Positions 1 through 11,400 of a stretch of 64,000 nt of DNA are shown here, one piece after another. The notes beneath the pieces were generated by a model, which was given only the letters and a program-made list of their open reading frames with translations, made no database searches and had not been told where the DNA came from. The stretch covers positions 434,001-498,000 of the forward strand of contig KV748258.1 of assembly GCA_001692895.1 (NCBI GenBank). The letters run 5' to 3'. The number at the start of each line of letters is the position of its first letter. Positions within the stretch are counted from its first letter, which is position 1. Source of the DNA: Cenococcum geophilum 1.58 (taxonomy: Eukaryota; Ascomycota; Dothideomycetes; Gloniales; Gloniaceae). A program made the position numbers and the translations under genes.

Positions 1-1020
1 ATCTTAGAAAGCCTTACGGCCCTATAAAATAGCCTAGCTTCCCCTTTTTAAAGCCCTAGTTAACCTATTTATTCTACTAAATATAATATACTAGAGAGTA
101 CAGATATAATAACGAAGTAATTAAAGTCCATTAAGCTCCTTAACCCCTAACCACTATCTAATAGGATAGACCCTACCTTTAAGAATTAGAGGATTTAAGT
201 ATAAGGAAAGCTCCGCGTTAACTATAACTATTTCCTTTCTAAAGAAGCTAAAATACTCTACCTCTTTAGTCGTACTACTGGGGACGCCTAATGGTACCTT
301 TAAGCTAAGTTTAAGGATAATTCCCCTATCTAATTTATATCTATTAATAAGATAATACGGCACTTAGCGGCTATTTACGTTAACCTAAACAAAGTACGGG
401 ACGCCTGGTATAACTTTAATTGCCTAATAATAAAACTAAACCAACCCTTTACTAAATTCTAGACTTAATTCCTATACCTTATAGGAGAAGGCTAGGTTCC
501 CCTTAAGAACTACCGATTAGACCTATATAATAAGCTAATAATCCAGCTTTAAAAAAAGATTGCTATAACCTTAAATAACCTTCTAACGTATAATAGACTT
601 ATAACTCGTTACCTGTTATTAGATTTAGAACTAAAGCAAATTAATACCCGCCTTAATTAGCAGAAGCGACCCTAGAATAATTAAAACTTATTAGCTACAC
701 CTATAGGAGCTAGGGTAGGAAGATAAGCTATAACCGCTTTTATACCAAAAGCGGTCATATCTACGCACTAGCGGGCCTCGCCCGACTAGCTACGTACTAT
801 ACCCCTAACTAGCACTTATTGTAATACCCTAACCGACCCTACCTCGGCTACGTACTATAACTATAATAAGGAGGGTTATTTTGCCTTATCTTACCCAGAG
901 CTAAAGGATATAGGCGATATTAAGGAGATAGAGGAAGGAGAGACGTCTAATAAGTCGGGAAAAAAAGAACCTTAGGGAAAGACTTCCCCCTAAAGTACCC
1001 TATTAATCTTAAAGAGATTA
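1..1020 (+). pseudogene. gag remnant of element A with a decayed CCHC zinc knuckle
   Basis: Gag forms the virus-like particle and binds the RNA template through a CCHC knuckle. The clearest signal is at about 853-897, which reads YYNYNKEGYFALSYP where a knuckle of the form CxNCxKEGHFxxxCP is expected; all three Cys and the His have become Tyr, as RIP of TGY and CAY codons predicts. Upstream, about 430-660 has the charged, Leu-rich pattern of the gag C-terminal half, with several TAA/TAG at former Gln/Trp codons. The N-terminus is outside the window. An acidic, Ser/Glu-rich spacer (about 900-970) follows the knuckle and leads to the protease. Gag identity rests on the knuckle and gene order. 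Confidence 0.75.
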
Positions 1021-1080
1021 ATCTTAGTTAGTTAATGGGTGGAAAGCATTTTATAGTTCTATATATAGTATCTTAAAATG

Positions 1081-1353
1081 GATATAAAGTTAATATAACC
1101 GCCTTTATTAACACTAGAGCAAATAGCTTTACTTTTATAAATACTGCCTATATAAATAATATTGCCAAGTTTCTAAATATAGAAGCCATCCAACTAGAGA
1201 AGCCTATCTAGGTAAAAGGCTATAACAGCTAAGCCGGTTAGCCCGTTATCCATATCTTAAAGTTATATATTGCTCTTAATAGACAACGCTAATACGGTAT
1301 CCCCTTTTGCATCCTAGACCTAAGGTCCTATAATATAATCCTTAGACAAAAAT
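1081..1353 (+). pseudogene. Retropepsin domain of element A, interrupted by K
   Basis: This aspartyl protease would cleave the Gag-Pol polyprotein. The active-site motif at 1101-1127 reads AFINTRANS, which corresponds to ALIDTGANS with Asp to Asn and Gly to Arg, both G-to-A products. A C-terminal ILRQKL at 1335-1352 matches the usual II/LGxxxL end of retropepsin. The frame continues after element K at 7411. Decayed catalytic residues and stops mean it is inactive. Confidence 0.82.
1349..1353. repeat. Left target-site duplication of K (AAAAT; right copy 7406-7410)
   Basis: AAAAT directly precedes the TGTTGG start of the left LTR and directly follows the CCCGACA end of the right LTR. Five base pairs is the normal Copia/Gypsy integrase footprint. 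Collapsing the two copies restores the reading frame of element A. Confidence 0.9.
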
Positions 1354-1561
1354 TGTTGGTCACACAGGGTGACTCACCAATAACGACTACTCGAGTAGGG
1401 TTACAGTAATGTTGGTTGATAAAGCTTTTTAATTAGAATGAGGAAGGGCGAGGAGCCTAAGGCTCCTCGCCACGCTAGTGCCGCGGCGACACGTGATGGC
1501 AACTTGCCATCACGTAACGGCAGTTTGCCGTACGTGACGGCAAATTACCTCCTTCCCGACA
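1354..1561 (-). repeat. LTR of K (3' LTR in K's orientation), 208 bp, with hairpins
   Basis: It begins TGTTGGTCAC and ends CTTCCCGACA. It contains three short inverted repeats: an 11-bp-arm hairpin at 1447-1471 (GGCGAGGAGCC, loop TAA), then GTGATGGCAA/TTGCCATCAC, then an ACGTAACGGCA/TTGCCGTACGT pair. The partner LTR at 7239-7405 lacks about 41 bp covering the last two hairpins, apparently by deletion between the near-repeats ACGTGATGGCAA and ACGTGACGGCAA. Confidence 0.92.
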
Positions 1562-1929
1562 CTAGCAACTCTTCTTTTATGGTTGCCCTCTATATATAAA
1601 TACTGCTTAACTATTATAACAAATATAGATCCTCTTTACTTACTATTGCCATTATAATATAAGTCTCGCTATCCTAAAATTTGCCTCTTAGCACGTGGTG
1701 CTTTCTTACTAAGGAGTCGTGGGTAGACATCGTATTAGGGCCGTCAGGGCCGCTAAGGCGCTAGCTATAAGCGAGCTAATAGCGATTTTCTATACCGGGT
1801 ATGGAAAATCCTAATTAGCTAGTTAAAATTAGGGTCTATAAAGCGTTATGCTCTTACTCCCTTTTAACCCAACCTTTAACTCGTATATATAAAGTATTTG
1901 TGTTAACAAACGTTTCTAGAGCCTTATTT

Positions 1930-2620
1930 AGGTTTGCCTTCGTTATTATATCTACTAGGTTATCTTAACCGTTAATCTATTAAATCTTAAAGAGTTCTTG
2001 CCGTTCGTAGAATTAATAAAGTGCTATAATATTAATTATAAGGCGCTTCTCCTTTATAGTATTAAGCTTAACTAAGCACTTATAGAGAGAGTATAAGTCG
2101 GTATACACGATTATAGGGATAATAGAAAGTTCGAGTTAATCTATAATTATCTTTAGGGTAGTTCCAATTGCAATTGCTATATTAACTCCGCTAACTATTC
2201 TATATATCTCTAACACTAGAACGCTTTAAGTAACGCGCTTACTCTTAGTTAAGCTCTAATAAATAAGATTACCGTAGATTATAAAGTTATTCTCTCCGGT
2301 AGATTTATTTACGATAATAATTTTATATTTTAGCTAGGAGCTAAAATCTTTATTATTTATAAACGATCTATTAACAAATACAAAGAGCTTAGCGGTGGGA
2401 AGATTAATAGGCATATAGAGTAGTCCCCGGTTAAGATGGTTTATTTACTAGAAGAGACGCTTATTTAGGGCAAGAATGTTATCCTTAGTTAGTTCCTAGT
2501 ATTAAGCGGCAATAGAGAGATTAAATAAAGCCTTAGGTTAATAGATAGAAGCGATATAAGCTCCATAAGCGCGTTGCTCTATGTATCCTTATTTTAGAGA
2601 ATTAACGTTAATAACGTTAA
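1930..2620 (-). pseudogene. RNase H region of Copia element K
   Basis: Reading the complement gives a C-terminal stretch near 1930-1970 of the form WINGxDNLVDIITKAN, with RIP stops. This matches the conserved Copia RNase H ending (DNPADxxTK). RNase H removes the RNA strand of the RNA:DNA hybrid. It directly follows RT in the same direction. The N-terminal half is poorly resolved. Confidence 0.65.
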
Positions 2621-2629
2621 TCTTCTTGC

Positions 2630-3460
2630 CTTAACCCTTCTAGCACAAAGCAATGGAATCCTCATTTAGGGAAAGGACACATCCATTAAAGAGTAATGGT
2701 ATTATTAAATTAAGCTTTTTCTTTGGCTTTGCTATAAGATTTGCCTTTACTAGCTCGTCTTTTTTAAGAGCTAAGAATCGGTTATCTCCTAAGATAATTA
2801 TATCGTTAGTTTATATGCCGATAATTCTAAATAGAGTTCCTGTAGTTATAATAAGGAAGTATAGATTAAATATAGAAGTAGTTATTAAAAGCTTCTCTTT
2901 ATGGTGCTTGCTATAGGTAGCCCACTAGTAAGTTCCTACCTCTGCGATTCTATATAATAGCTTAAGCATAACTATAATTATATCTTTGGAGTATTAGTAG
3001 CGAATTTACTCTAGAAGGTATGCTAATATTAAGCGCTAAAGGTGCGTCTCTAATTGGGTGTAGGCCTAAGTAATATCTTATAGATAGACTGCTATTCTAT
3101 TCTTTATTAGGGAGGGAGCTAGTGCAATAATAACTCGCTAACTGGCTCGTTAAATCGTAGGAGATTATATAAAAATTACCTCCTTACTATTGTTGTTATA
3201 GCCTTAGATAATAAGCCTTAATTTCTTAAATAGGGCGTTAGTAGCTTTGCCTTTAATCTTATTAACTATTCTTAACTTAAAGATACGAACTTCATCGAAC
3301 TTAGTAGGGTTATACTTCTTAAATTTAAAGACCCCCCTTATAATAAGACCATCGATCTCCTACTTATTAGATACTTAAAAAGGAGCTCCTAAAGTTATAA
3401 TACGACCTTCCTTTTAGAGCTGTTTTGCAAGTTTAAAGTCAGCCTTCTCCTTAGCTATTA
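2630..3460 (-). pseudogene. Reverse transcriptase of Copia element K
   Basis: The complement reads through stops as a typical fungal Copia RT. In order: FDEVRIFKLRIVNKIKGKAT near 3270-3320, KLRLIIQGYNN near 3200, then SPTIQRASQR and the ITQAYTQ motif near 3070-3140 (usual DITQAYxQS), then GTYW(A/F)xxxxHH near 2910, and QTNDIIILGD near 2795-2815, the relict of the catalytic QTDDxxxL block with Asp to Asn. The order and spacing are those of Copia, not Gypsy. More than ten stops make it inactive. Confidence 0.87.
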
Positions 3461-3939
3461 TAAAGGCCATTAATAGCTCGACTTTATTCTCAATAGCGGC
3501 AATAAATTGCTCTTCAAAATTAATAAGATATTGGCGATTTTATAATCCCTTTAGGCGACCTCTACCGCGTTATAGTTGCGGCGTATCTACTATAATTATA
3601 TTAGGATTATAGTCGCCTTCTAGAGTACGTTAATCGTGGCTCTCCTTTAGGGCATCTTCTATAGTATCCTATAAAGGCTTAAAACTGTTATCTTTATAGT
3701 AAGGCTTAATAACAGTTAAACGGAATTAAGTGGGTCCGTAAGGCATCTAAATAGTATAAGTTTAACTATTAATTATAATAAGTTAATGTGGGCCTAACTA
3801 TCCTCCCTTTTTACGCCATACGCGTACCTTAGACTAAAGTGGCAGATTAAGCGTAGTTAAGGTATTTAGGCCATTTCTTATTCCTAATACGTTATTAACC
3901 TAGCGTATAGCATAGAGACATTATACCTCCTTTATTACC

Positions 3940-4690
3940 TTATAAATAGCCTTAGCTTGTTATATAACGGAGGGAAATAGTAGAGAATTATTAGTTATTT
4001 AAGGGTAGGCGCTAAAGACTAGTAATATAGGTATAAGTCCATCTAGGCCAGCGGAATTATTAATAGCTTTAATAGCTATTTATAAGGTAAGTTCTTCGCT
4101 AGCATCCTCTAGTTCTAAAGAGATAATCTTATATACGCGGCGTAATGGCGCGTAATATCGTTTTACTTTTCCGATACTATTATATGCCTTAATAGGGACT
4201 TCCTTAACCTTAATTCCCATTGCCTTTATTTATTATCAAAACTTTATAAATAAGAAGTTCTTTCCTACGTTATGGACAATTTAATTAGGGGGTCCTAGGT
4301 AGACATTAATCTAGTATAATTAAAGGGTATCCTATGCGTTCCTAGCTAATATATCTTTTAAAAAGCGTGCGGCTTAGAAGGAGGTTAAGAAGTCAATAAC
4401 TTGGAGTACTGGCTTGCCGCTAAGATATATAACATTTATAATAATACAGAAGTTAAAGTTATAGTTATCTTTAAGGGTAAACTTAAATCGGCCAGGGGAC
4501 TTCTAGTTTATTTAGCAGTAATAGCAGTACTTTATAAGATGTTTAATCGCCTTAACCTTAACTTTATAACCTACTTATTAAAGAACCCTAAGCAGTTAGT
4601 GAACGGATAGGTGGCTAAAACAATGATATAGTTGACATAGCTCTAACTCGGTTAAGTAACTTTAAGCAACGCTCCTTTCTAGCTATTAAA
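3940..4690 (-). pseudogene. Integrase of Copia element K (pre-integrase and core)
   Basis: On the complement, about 4480-4600 reads VKAIKHLIKYCYYCQ followed by a SPGRFKFTLKD stretch. This is the HHCC zinc-binding segment (Cys pair CYYC kept) and the linker to the catalytic core of fungal Copia integrases. The core continues toward 3950, where the D,D,E residues are not confidently readable. Integrase joins the cDNA to the target and would make the 5-bp TSD. The plus-strand open frame at 4401-4610 is its antisense shadow. Confidence 0.72.
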
Positions 4691-4699
4691 GGAGCAACT

Positions 4700-5110
4700 A
4701 AGGGTAACCCTACTTGCGTACGATAGGCACCCAATTATCTCCCTAAATAAGTATATTCTTAAGGTTGTTAAGCTTAACGCCTAATTTGTTTATATCTTAG
4801 ATGTAGAATAGGAACGGGGTATTCGCGGGAATAACGTGGAAAGTGATATATCCTAATGGGGTTTAGACCTTAATCGTGCTGAGAGAGATTATAGTACCCT
4901 TACCAAAGCGAATTGTATATTAGCCTGCCGTTAATTAGTTAATCTAAATAGAACTATTAAGCTACTAAAGAGCTCGGACTTAAGGTTCTCCTACTATAGA
5001 TACTCCTGCGGCTCTAGTATCTGGTATAATACTATAAAAGACGTTTGCCAAGTATCTATTGTTAAAGGAGAACGCGGAACTTTCCTTTAGCTTATTAAAG
5101 ATATCTAACC
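4700..5110 (-). pseudogene. Aspartyl protease of Copia element K
   Basis: On the complement near 4990-5050 a stretch reads VFYSIIPDTRAAGVS. It corresponds to the active-site pattern (V/I)xxDTGAAxxS of this Copia group, with the Gly changed to Arg by G-to-A. It lies between the gag remnant (right) and the integrase HHCC segment (left), the expected position in a Copia polyprotein. It is inactive because of stops and the active-site change. Confidence 0.65.
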
Positions 5111-5119
5111 TTATAATAG

Positions 5120-7160
5120 AATGGAGCGTAGATTGGTTATTAAGGACAGTAACGGTTTATGTGCTATTTACCTCACCATACTCAGTAAAGTATTAGTTAG
5201 GAGAGTAGTCCTCAATTTCCATATCTATAAGGAGCTATTTAGCCTCGTTAATCTCACCCTTAAGATCTTCTTCGCCTTTATATTAAACCAGGAAGCTTTA
5301 GAAGTAGGCTATAATAACTTCTTAGTTTCTAACGTTTCATGCGCTCTGGCGAAACTTATTATATGCCTCCTTTTATCTATTAAGGGGGTGTCTAGTTAAC
5401 TAGTAATTTGGCTTCTTATAAACGTAGTATTTCTTCTATTAATCGTTGCAAAATAAACCTCTACGAGGACCTCCATAATTGCTTTATGGTCGACATTAAT
5501 TATACCCTCTACTATATCCCCTACTATAACCACTATATATTTAATTAGTCTAGTTATAATCGTGTTGGTCGGCCGGGTTAATCAAAGTAGGTTAGAGTTG
5601 GGCGTTGAATTGCTGTACTTCTTAAGAGCGTAGGGCGGTGCCGATAGAGGATCTTAATTAAGCATATACTCCTTCGTAAGTACTTATAGGGTTAAAGAGA
5701 GTAAGGTTATATTCTTTAACACCTCGGTATACGCTAATAACTTAATCGCGTAGGCTAAAGTCCTCTTAATATAATTTGGATAGACCACGCTAAATTATCT
5801 AGAGTTAATTAAAGAGCTTTTAAAGATAATTAAGTTGAGAGGCACCTAGGCTGATAGCAATAATTCTTGGGAAGGTAGTCTCTCTCCACTCTAATATATA
5901 CTGCTGCTTATTCTCCTCTGTTTTAAAGTGGCATCTTATTTTATATATTATTCGGTTAAAATTATACCCTTTTCCTGCTAAACGATCATAATAGAAGGTA
6001 CTAGCTCGGCCCTTAAGTATAACTAAATAAGCAATATGGTATTAATTGGGTTCTAGTTTAACCTTCTAGCAACAGTCGTAGAAGATACGTAACTTTGAAT
6101 TAAGGATATTATATAGTTCTTCGCCGAACTTCTTCTCCTGTTTTAAATAGAGCTTTATAAGCTCTATAAGCATTTTTAAGGTACCTCTAATTAGTGTTTG
6201 GCTGTATTATATTGCAGGCTGCAATAGTAACGTAGATCTAGTTGGCGGAGTTTAAAGGTTATTAGACCGCAAAGCAAGGGGATCTTGCGCTTATTGGGGG
6301 TTATTAATTAAGGCTATGGGTTAAGCTAGTTAATATAGGGGAGTTAAAGATAGAGGTGGAGGCGATAGTTATAGAACGTTAGAACTCGTGCCTAGAGTAA
6401 TAGAGTTAGAACGCGTCTCTAGTGGTATATTGCTTAGGTTCTATCGTAATTTGAGCTTCTTTATAGTGCGTAGTTAGTGCTTAATCTCTTATAGAGTCCA
6501 TTTATGCTCTTCCTTTATATTAATAATGTGTTCCTAAATGTTGTCCCTAATACTACCCCCATCTATAGGGACAAATACTTTATACTCCCAAAGAAAGTTA
6601 CGGAAGTTCTGTACGATATCTTTATTTATAGGAACCTATATTTCCTTTATCTATCTAATAAAGTCCTTCTTTATATAATACTATAGCGCGGTATTATCAT
6701 ATTTGCTGTCTTTATAGTATTCTATGCGGTATACTAAGAATCTATTTAGGTCCTATTGCTTAGCGGTTATAAAGTTAGTTATGGCTCTGTTCTATGTCTC
6801 CGGGTTAATATCTTTCTCGTACTTCTTTAGATAGGTTAACGCCATAGTAGGTAGAATCGACGAGGTGTTATACGTTAAAGGTAGGCAGGATTTTCGGTTT
6901 TATAGGATCTCGTAGGTTTACCGTCCAAGGGTAGGCAATTTAAGATGTTGTTTAACGCGTTTCGGACGTCGACTTAAAACCTTAGGTTTAGTAACACTTC
7001 TGACCTAAAGTACTTAACCAAATCTTCGTAAATGTAATTGTTTTACGTAATAGACGCAACTTGGTATCTCCTAGTACTTAGTAACACTTCTATTACTAGT
7101 TTTCCGCAAGTCTAAGGTAGCACAGTATCGCCGGGATCTATTCCATATAAGCGTATATAG
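5120..7160 (-). pseudogene. gag remnant of Copia element K
   Basis: The complement can be read for about 2 kb from the LTR-proximal side. At about 6690-6870 it gives a Lys/Glu- and aromatic-rich alpha-helical stretch (ALTYLKKYEKDINPET, then further helices) with few stops, in the usual place of Copia gag. No zinc knuckle could be read with confidence. Identity rests on gene order and helical composition. The plus-strand open stretches at 5121-5399 and 6504-6686 are shadows of this frame. Confidence 0.55.
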
Positions 7161-7238
7161 CACCCCTGTATAAGACTATCTCTTCTGTTTAAAAACCTAG
7201 CTGCTCTATAGTTAACTGTATATTTAACTACTAATCAG

Positions 7239-7405
7239 TGTTAGTTATATAGGGTAACTCATTAATAACGACTACTCGAGTAGGGTTACAGTAATGTTAG
7301 TTAATAAAGCTTTTTAATTAGAATAAGGAAGGGCGAGGAGCCTAAGGCTCCTCGCCACGCTAGTGCCGCGACGACACGTGATGGCAAATTGCCTCATTCC
7401 CGACA
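7239..7405 (-). repeat. LTR of K (5' LTR in K's orientation), 167 bp
   Basis: It starts TGTTAGTTAT and ends CATTCCCGACA, and matches 1354-1561 base for base except transitions and the missing ~41-bp double-hairpin segment. The GGCGAGGAGCC hairpin is kept at 7332-7356. The TSD AAAAT follows at 7406-7410. Confidence 0.92.
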
Positions 7406-7410
7406 AAAAT

Positions 7411-8930
7411 AGATATCCTATTTTAATATTTAGTTAAATATATAATAAAGACAGTTTATTTAGCCGGAGGATAGACTAAGGTTACCCTTCTTTATTAGAG
7501 AGATCCGAACTAACCGCAAGACACTAACTATAAGGGCTAACTTTACCTACTAGCAGGATATCCTAGCCTATAATCTAGCCTTTACCTAAGAAGACGCCTG
7601 CTGTAAAGCTAGAAAGAACTCTATACTAATAAAGATACTCTCCTAAAGCGCTACGTTTAAAGAGAACTCTATATATGGAAGTGGGATAGATAGTAACGTA
7701 GATAACGTCTAAATCGCGTAGATCTAACCGGTATAGAAAAGAACGCATTAATAGGATATAAGGGATAACCTCTAAAAGATATAATAGGAGTTAAAAAGAG
7801 TAATAATAACGTTAGTGCCCTAGAAGTCTATAAAGTTATATACACCCCTATTATTATGCAACCCCCCCGCCGTAAATATCGCTATAATTAGTACTGTAGC
7901 GTTTCACTTTAATATATACCAGAAGGACAATGAGGTCTTTATAATAAGCCTATATAAGATTAACCAAATTATTAATAATAGGGAGGAAGAGCTAGCTAAG
8001 GAAACTAACAAGAAACTAGTTAAACGCCTTTTTTCTACTATTTATATAAATTATAAGGATGCGTTCTTAAAGGCGGCTTTAGATAAGTTACCCCCTTACC
8101 GGATATATAACTATAAGATTTAATTAGAAGCTAATAACTTACTAGGTTATAGCCCCCTCTACTAATAATTAATAGATAAGCTAAAAGTAATAAAGCAGTA
8201 CTTAATTAATAACCTGGATAAAGGGTTTATCGAGCTAAGTTAAGCCCCTTTTACTTCTCCTATTCTATTTATAAAAAAGCCTAATAAAGGCCTCCGCTTT
8301 TGTATTGACTATTAAAAGCTAAACGCTATTACTTAAAAGGATTAGTATCCTATTCCTTTAATTAATAAAACCCTTATATATCTAAGCTGGGTAAAGATCT
8401 TTACTAAGCTTAATATTTATTAAGCTTTCTACCAAATTAGGATGGACCCCGTATTTAAAGATTTAACCACATTCCGTACCTATTATAGCTCCTATAAATA
8501 TAAAGTTTTTCCTTTTAGACTAATAAACGGACTAGCTACGTACCAAAGGTATATAAATAACGTTCTTTTTAATTACCTGGATAAATTCTATACGGTATAC
8601 CTAGACAATATTCTTATATACTTAGACAATAAACTTAAGTATTAAGTTTATATTAAGAAGGTTCTAGAGAGACTACGGAACGCGGGCTTATAAGTTAATA
8701 TTAAGAAATATAAGTTTAGGGTAAAACATATAAAGTACCTTGGGTTTATTATAACTACGGAAGGAATTAAGGTTAACTTTAAGAAGGTAGAGGTAATCCG
8801 CAACTAGAAGCCCCCTTATACAGTAAAAGGGATCTAGTCCTTCCTTAGCTTTTATAACTTCTACCGCTAGTTTATCCATAACTATAGAATTATAGCGAAA
8901 CCTCTTATTTAACTAACTAGGAAGGACACG
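7411..8930 (+). pseudogene. Protease end, linker and reverse transcriptase of element A
   Basis: The frame resumes after K with the protease tail and a spacer to about 8070. RT starts with KLPPYRIYNYKI (about 8085-8125), the normal Gypsy RT entry LPxHRxxDHxI. It continues with FCIDYxKLN near 8296 and QIRMDPVFKDLTTF near 8437, and the catalytic YLDNILIYL at 8598-8624 (ancestral YLDDILIYS, second Asp now Asn). KYLGFIITTEGIK near 8735-8775 is the post-palm segment. A 67-codon stretch at 8442-8645 is open, but the domain as a whole has many TAA/TAG. RT copies the RNA genome into cDNA. Confidence 0.9.
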
Positions 8931-9440
8931 CCTTTTATCTTTAATAATAACTATATAAAGGCCTTTAAAGAGATAAAAGATCGGCTTATCTCTTCCCTAA
9001 TCCTTTACTACTATAACCCAGACTTTAAATTAATACTAGAAACGGACGCTTCTAATAGGGTTATAGTGGAAATCCTATTACAGCTATATCCGGACAGTAA
9101 ATAGTACCCTATTACCTTTTTCTTAAAAATAATAAACCTAGCTAAGTATAACTATAAAATACATAATAAAGAAATACTAGCTATTATTTAATTACTATCC
9201 TAATAGCGCGTAGAGCTTAAAGGTATAAACTCTAAGATTAGGATATATATAGATTATAAAGCCCTAAAGTACTTTATAACTATAAAGCAGCTTACTAAAC
9301 AGTAAGCCTAGTAGGCTAAAATACTCTTATAATTCTTCTTTATAATTATATATCGTTTTAATAAGTAAAACTCTAAGGCTAATACCCTAACCCGAAGAGA
9401 ATAAGATATTAGACCCTAGGATAAGCTAAAGACCCTATAC
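8931..9440 (+). pseudogene. RNase H of element A
   Basis: LILETDASN near 9030-9060 holds the first catalytic Asp of the Gypsy RNase H fold. IHNKEILAII near 9160-9190 holds the Glu of the second motif, and YIDYKALKYF near 9245-9280 carries the third Asp. The order and spacing fit Ty3/Gypsy RNase H. TAA codons interrupt the frame between the motifs. Confidence 0.85.
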
Positions 9441-10500
9441 TAGACGCGCGCCCTCCTCTACCCTAAACAGCTTAACCCGTAGATCCTTAGGGAGCTAAAC
9501 TCCTAGTAAAACTAGCTAGCACTAATAGAGAAGTCCTTAAATAAACTAATAGGGCTAATTAACTGCCTCCTAACTGTAAACCGCATAGCTAATGCCTTAA
9601 AGGCCCTCCGTAACTAAGCTGTAAAAGAAAACTCCAATTTTAAAATAGAGGAAGAATTACTCCTATACTAAAAGCGGCTTATAGTCCCTAATATTAATAA
9701 CCTATAGACTAAACTAATTTGTAAAGCTTATTGCCAAGTTTCTATAGTACACTTTAGCAAGAATAAGATACGTAAAATTATTAATTGCTGCTACTACTAG
9801 CTAAGAATAGTTGCGGATATTAACTAATATATACGGAACTGCGAAGACTACTAGAGAGCTATAACCCCACGGGATAAAACCCTAGGACTACTTAAGCTAC
9901 TCCCAATACTAGAGCGCCCTTAGCAGTATATCTTTATAGATTTCTATAAGCTACCTATAGACCGTAACGGATACGATATAGTTATAGTTAACCACTTTAG
10001 CAAACGCCCGTTCTCCCTTCCCTATTATAAGAATATTAATACTAAAGAAGCAGCCCGGCTATATATCTACTATGTCTACTAAATTTACGGACTACTAAAT
10101 ACTATCGTGTCTAATTATAGGCTATAGTTTATATCGGCCTTCTGGAACAAGTTTACCTAGATCCTAGGTATTAAGCTAAAGCTTTTTACGGCTTACCACC
10201 CCCAGACAGACGGTTAGATGGAGATTATAAATTAGTACCTAGACTAGAGGCTTAGGCCCTTTATTAACTACTTCTAGGACAACTAGTCTAAACTACTACC
10301 TTTAATAGACTACGCCTAAGCAACTCTACCTTATAACTCCACAGGGTTTGCCCTAATTTAGCTAGAAATAGGATACTTACCCCGCATAAGCTTTAACTGG
10401 AAAAGGCTAGAAGAACCCTAGACTATACAAGAGAAGCTATCCTATAGTAAGGCCTAACAGTATGTTAAACGCTTAGAGGAAGCCTAGATAGTAGCCTGTA
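9441..10500 (+). pseudogene. Integrase of element A
   Basis: The zinc-binding region is at about 9730-9850 (His relict, then INCCYY and NCEDY, ancestral HHCC). The core follows: FIDFYKL near 9935 (first Asp), IVSNYR near 10105 (second Asp now Asn) and TDGQMEIIN near 10205 (TDGQTExxN motif with the catalytic Glu). PYNSTGFALI near 10330 is the segment after the core common to fungal chromoviruses. Integrase would insert the cDNA with a 5-bp TSD. It is dead by stops and loss of one catalytic Asp. Confidence 0.87.
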
Positions 10501-10829
10501 AGAACCTAGGAAAAGCCTAAAGGTTAATAAAATAGCAGGCAAATAAATACTATTAAGAGCCCGACTTTGCCCCTGGCGATATAGTCTAGGTTATAATAAA
10601 GAATTAGAAGACTGAACAACCTAGCTATAAGTTGGACTACTAGATAGCAGAACTATATAAGGTTCTTAAGAAGTTAGGCAACTCGTATAAGGTAAAGCTC
10701 CCGGATTTAATTAGGGTGCACCCTATTTTCTTACTAGATAAGTTACGGAAAGCTATAAACGACCTATTACCTAGATAAAAAAACGAGCCTCCCCTACTAA
10801 TTTAGGTGAACGGTAATAACAAATGGGAA

Positions 10830-11000
10830 GTTAATAAAATACTAGCCTGTAAGATAGTATGGGGAATATTAAAATACCGTGTTTAATGGAAGGGCTATAA
10901 CCCGGACTTAACCTGGTACCCTGCATAGAACTTTATAGGCTGCCCCTAGAAGCTTAAAGAGTTCTATAACTAATACCCTAACGCACCTAGACCCCTAAAG
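10830..11000 (+). pseudogene. Chromodomain at the integrase C-terminus of element A
   Basis: The stretch reads KILKYRVxWKGYNPDLTWYPAxNF with x marking stops, matching the chromodomain core (YxVKWKGYxxxxxTWEPxxNL). Chromodomains steer chromovirus integrase to methylated histone H3 in heterochromatin. It is followed by the usual Pro-rich tail (PRPLKYLDE). Two Trp/Gln codons have become stops. Confidence 0.88.
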
Positions 11001-11158
11001 TACTTAGACGAGTAAATAGAATACTAGTATAATAAAGATAATAAGTTACCGGAGGAGTATAGAGATAAGAACGCCTTAAAGCCCTAATACAGCTATCTAC
11101 CAAATTCTACTAGATTTTACCGTTTTCTGCTAGTACCGTAAAACTTTAGATATCTAGA

Positions 11159-11181
11159 AACTTTAACCGCCGGTTAAAGTT
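11159..11181. repeat. Perfect 11-bp-arm palindrome between pol and LTR of element A
   Basis: AACTTTAACCG and CGGTTAAAGTT flank a single C. The same palindrome existed in element F, where the DIRS-like element I was inserted within it (54831/59574). It is therefore a conserved part of the 3' untranslated region of this Gypsy group. Role unknown; RNA folding or packaging is possible. Confidence 0.85.
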
Positions 11182-11390
11182 ATCTAATTGGTCAGATCCT
11201 TACCAAGACGTTTAGCGGCTACTCTTCCTAGCCTAGCGCTTCTACTTAACCTACGGTCGCCTCTTGGTACTTAGTCCGGACGCGCTCGTGTCTTCTTTCT
11301 TTCCTTATCTTATATTTTATAATCTTACGTTTTAAAAGCCTAGTGCTATCTTATTTTTAACTAAGCCTAAGGGCAGGCTTTCTTTTAAAG

Positions 11391-11400
11391 AGGGGGGTAA
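11391..11400 (+). other. Polypurine tract of element A
   Basis: AGGGGGGTAA lies directly before the LTR. Such tracts prime plus-strand cDNA synthesis. Element D has the equivalent GAGGGGGGGGTAA before its 3' LTR. Confidence 0.8.

Larger units (their letters stand above)
1354..7405 (-). mobile_element. Element K: Ty1/Copia retrotransposon inserted in element A
   Basis: K is bounded by direct LTRs (1354-1561 and 7239-7405, TG...CA ends) and the 5-bp TSD AAAAT at 1349-1353 and 7406-7410. Coding remnants are on the minus strand in Copia order: gag (right), protease, integrase, RT, RNase H (left). The only longer open frames (plus-strand stretches at 2653-2916, 4401-4610, 5121-5399, 6504-6686) are antisense to pol or gag. 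RIP-type stops break the real frames in many places. K is younger than A, because it cuts A's protease. Confidence 0.92.

Noticed and set aside
2653..6686. Plus-strand open stretches at 2653-2916, 4401-4610, 5121-5399 and 6504-6686
   Set aside because: Element K is coded on the minus strand; these are antisense to its RT, integrase, protease and gag.
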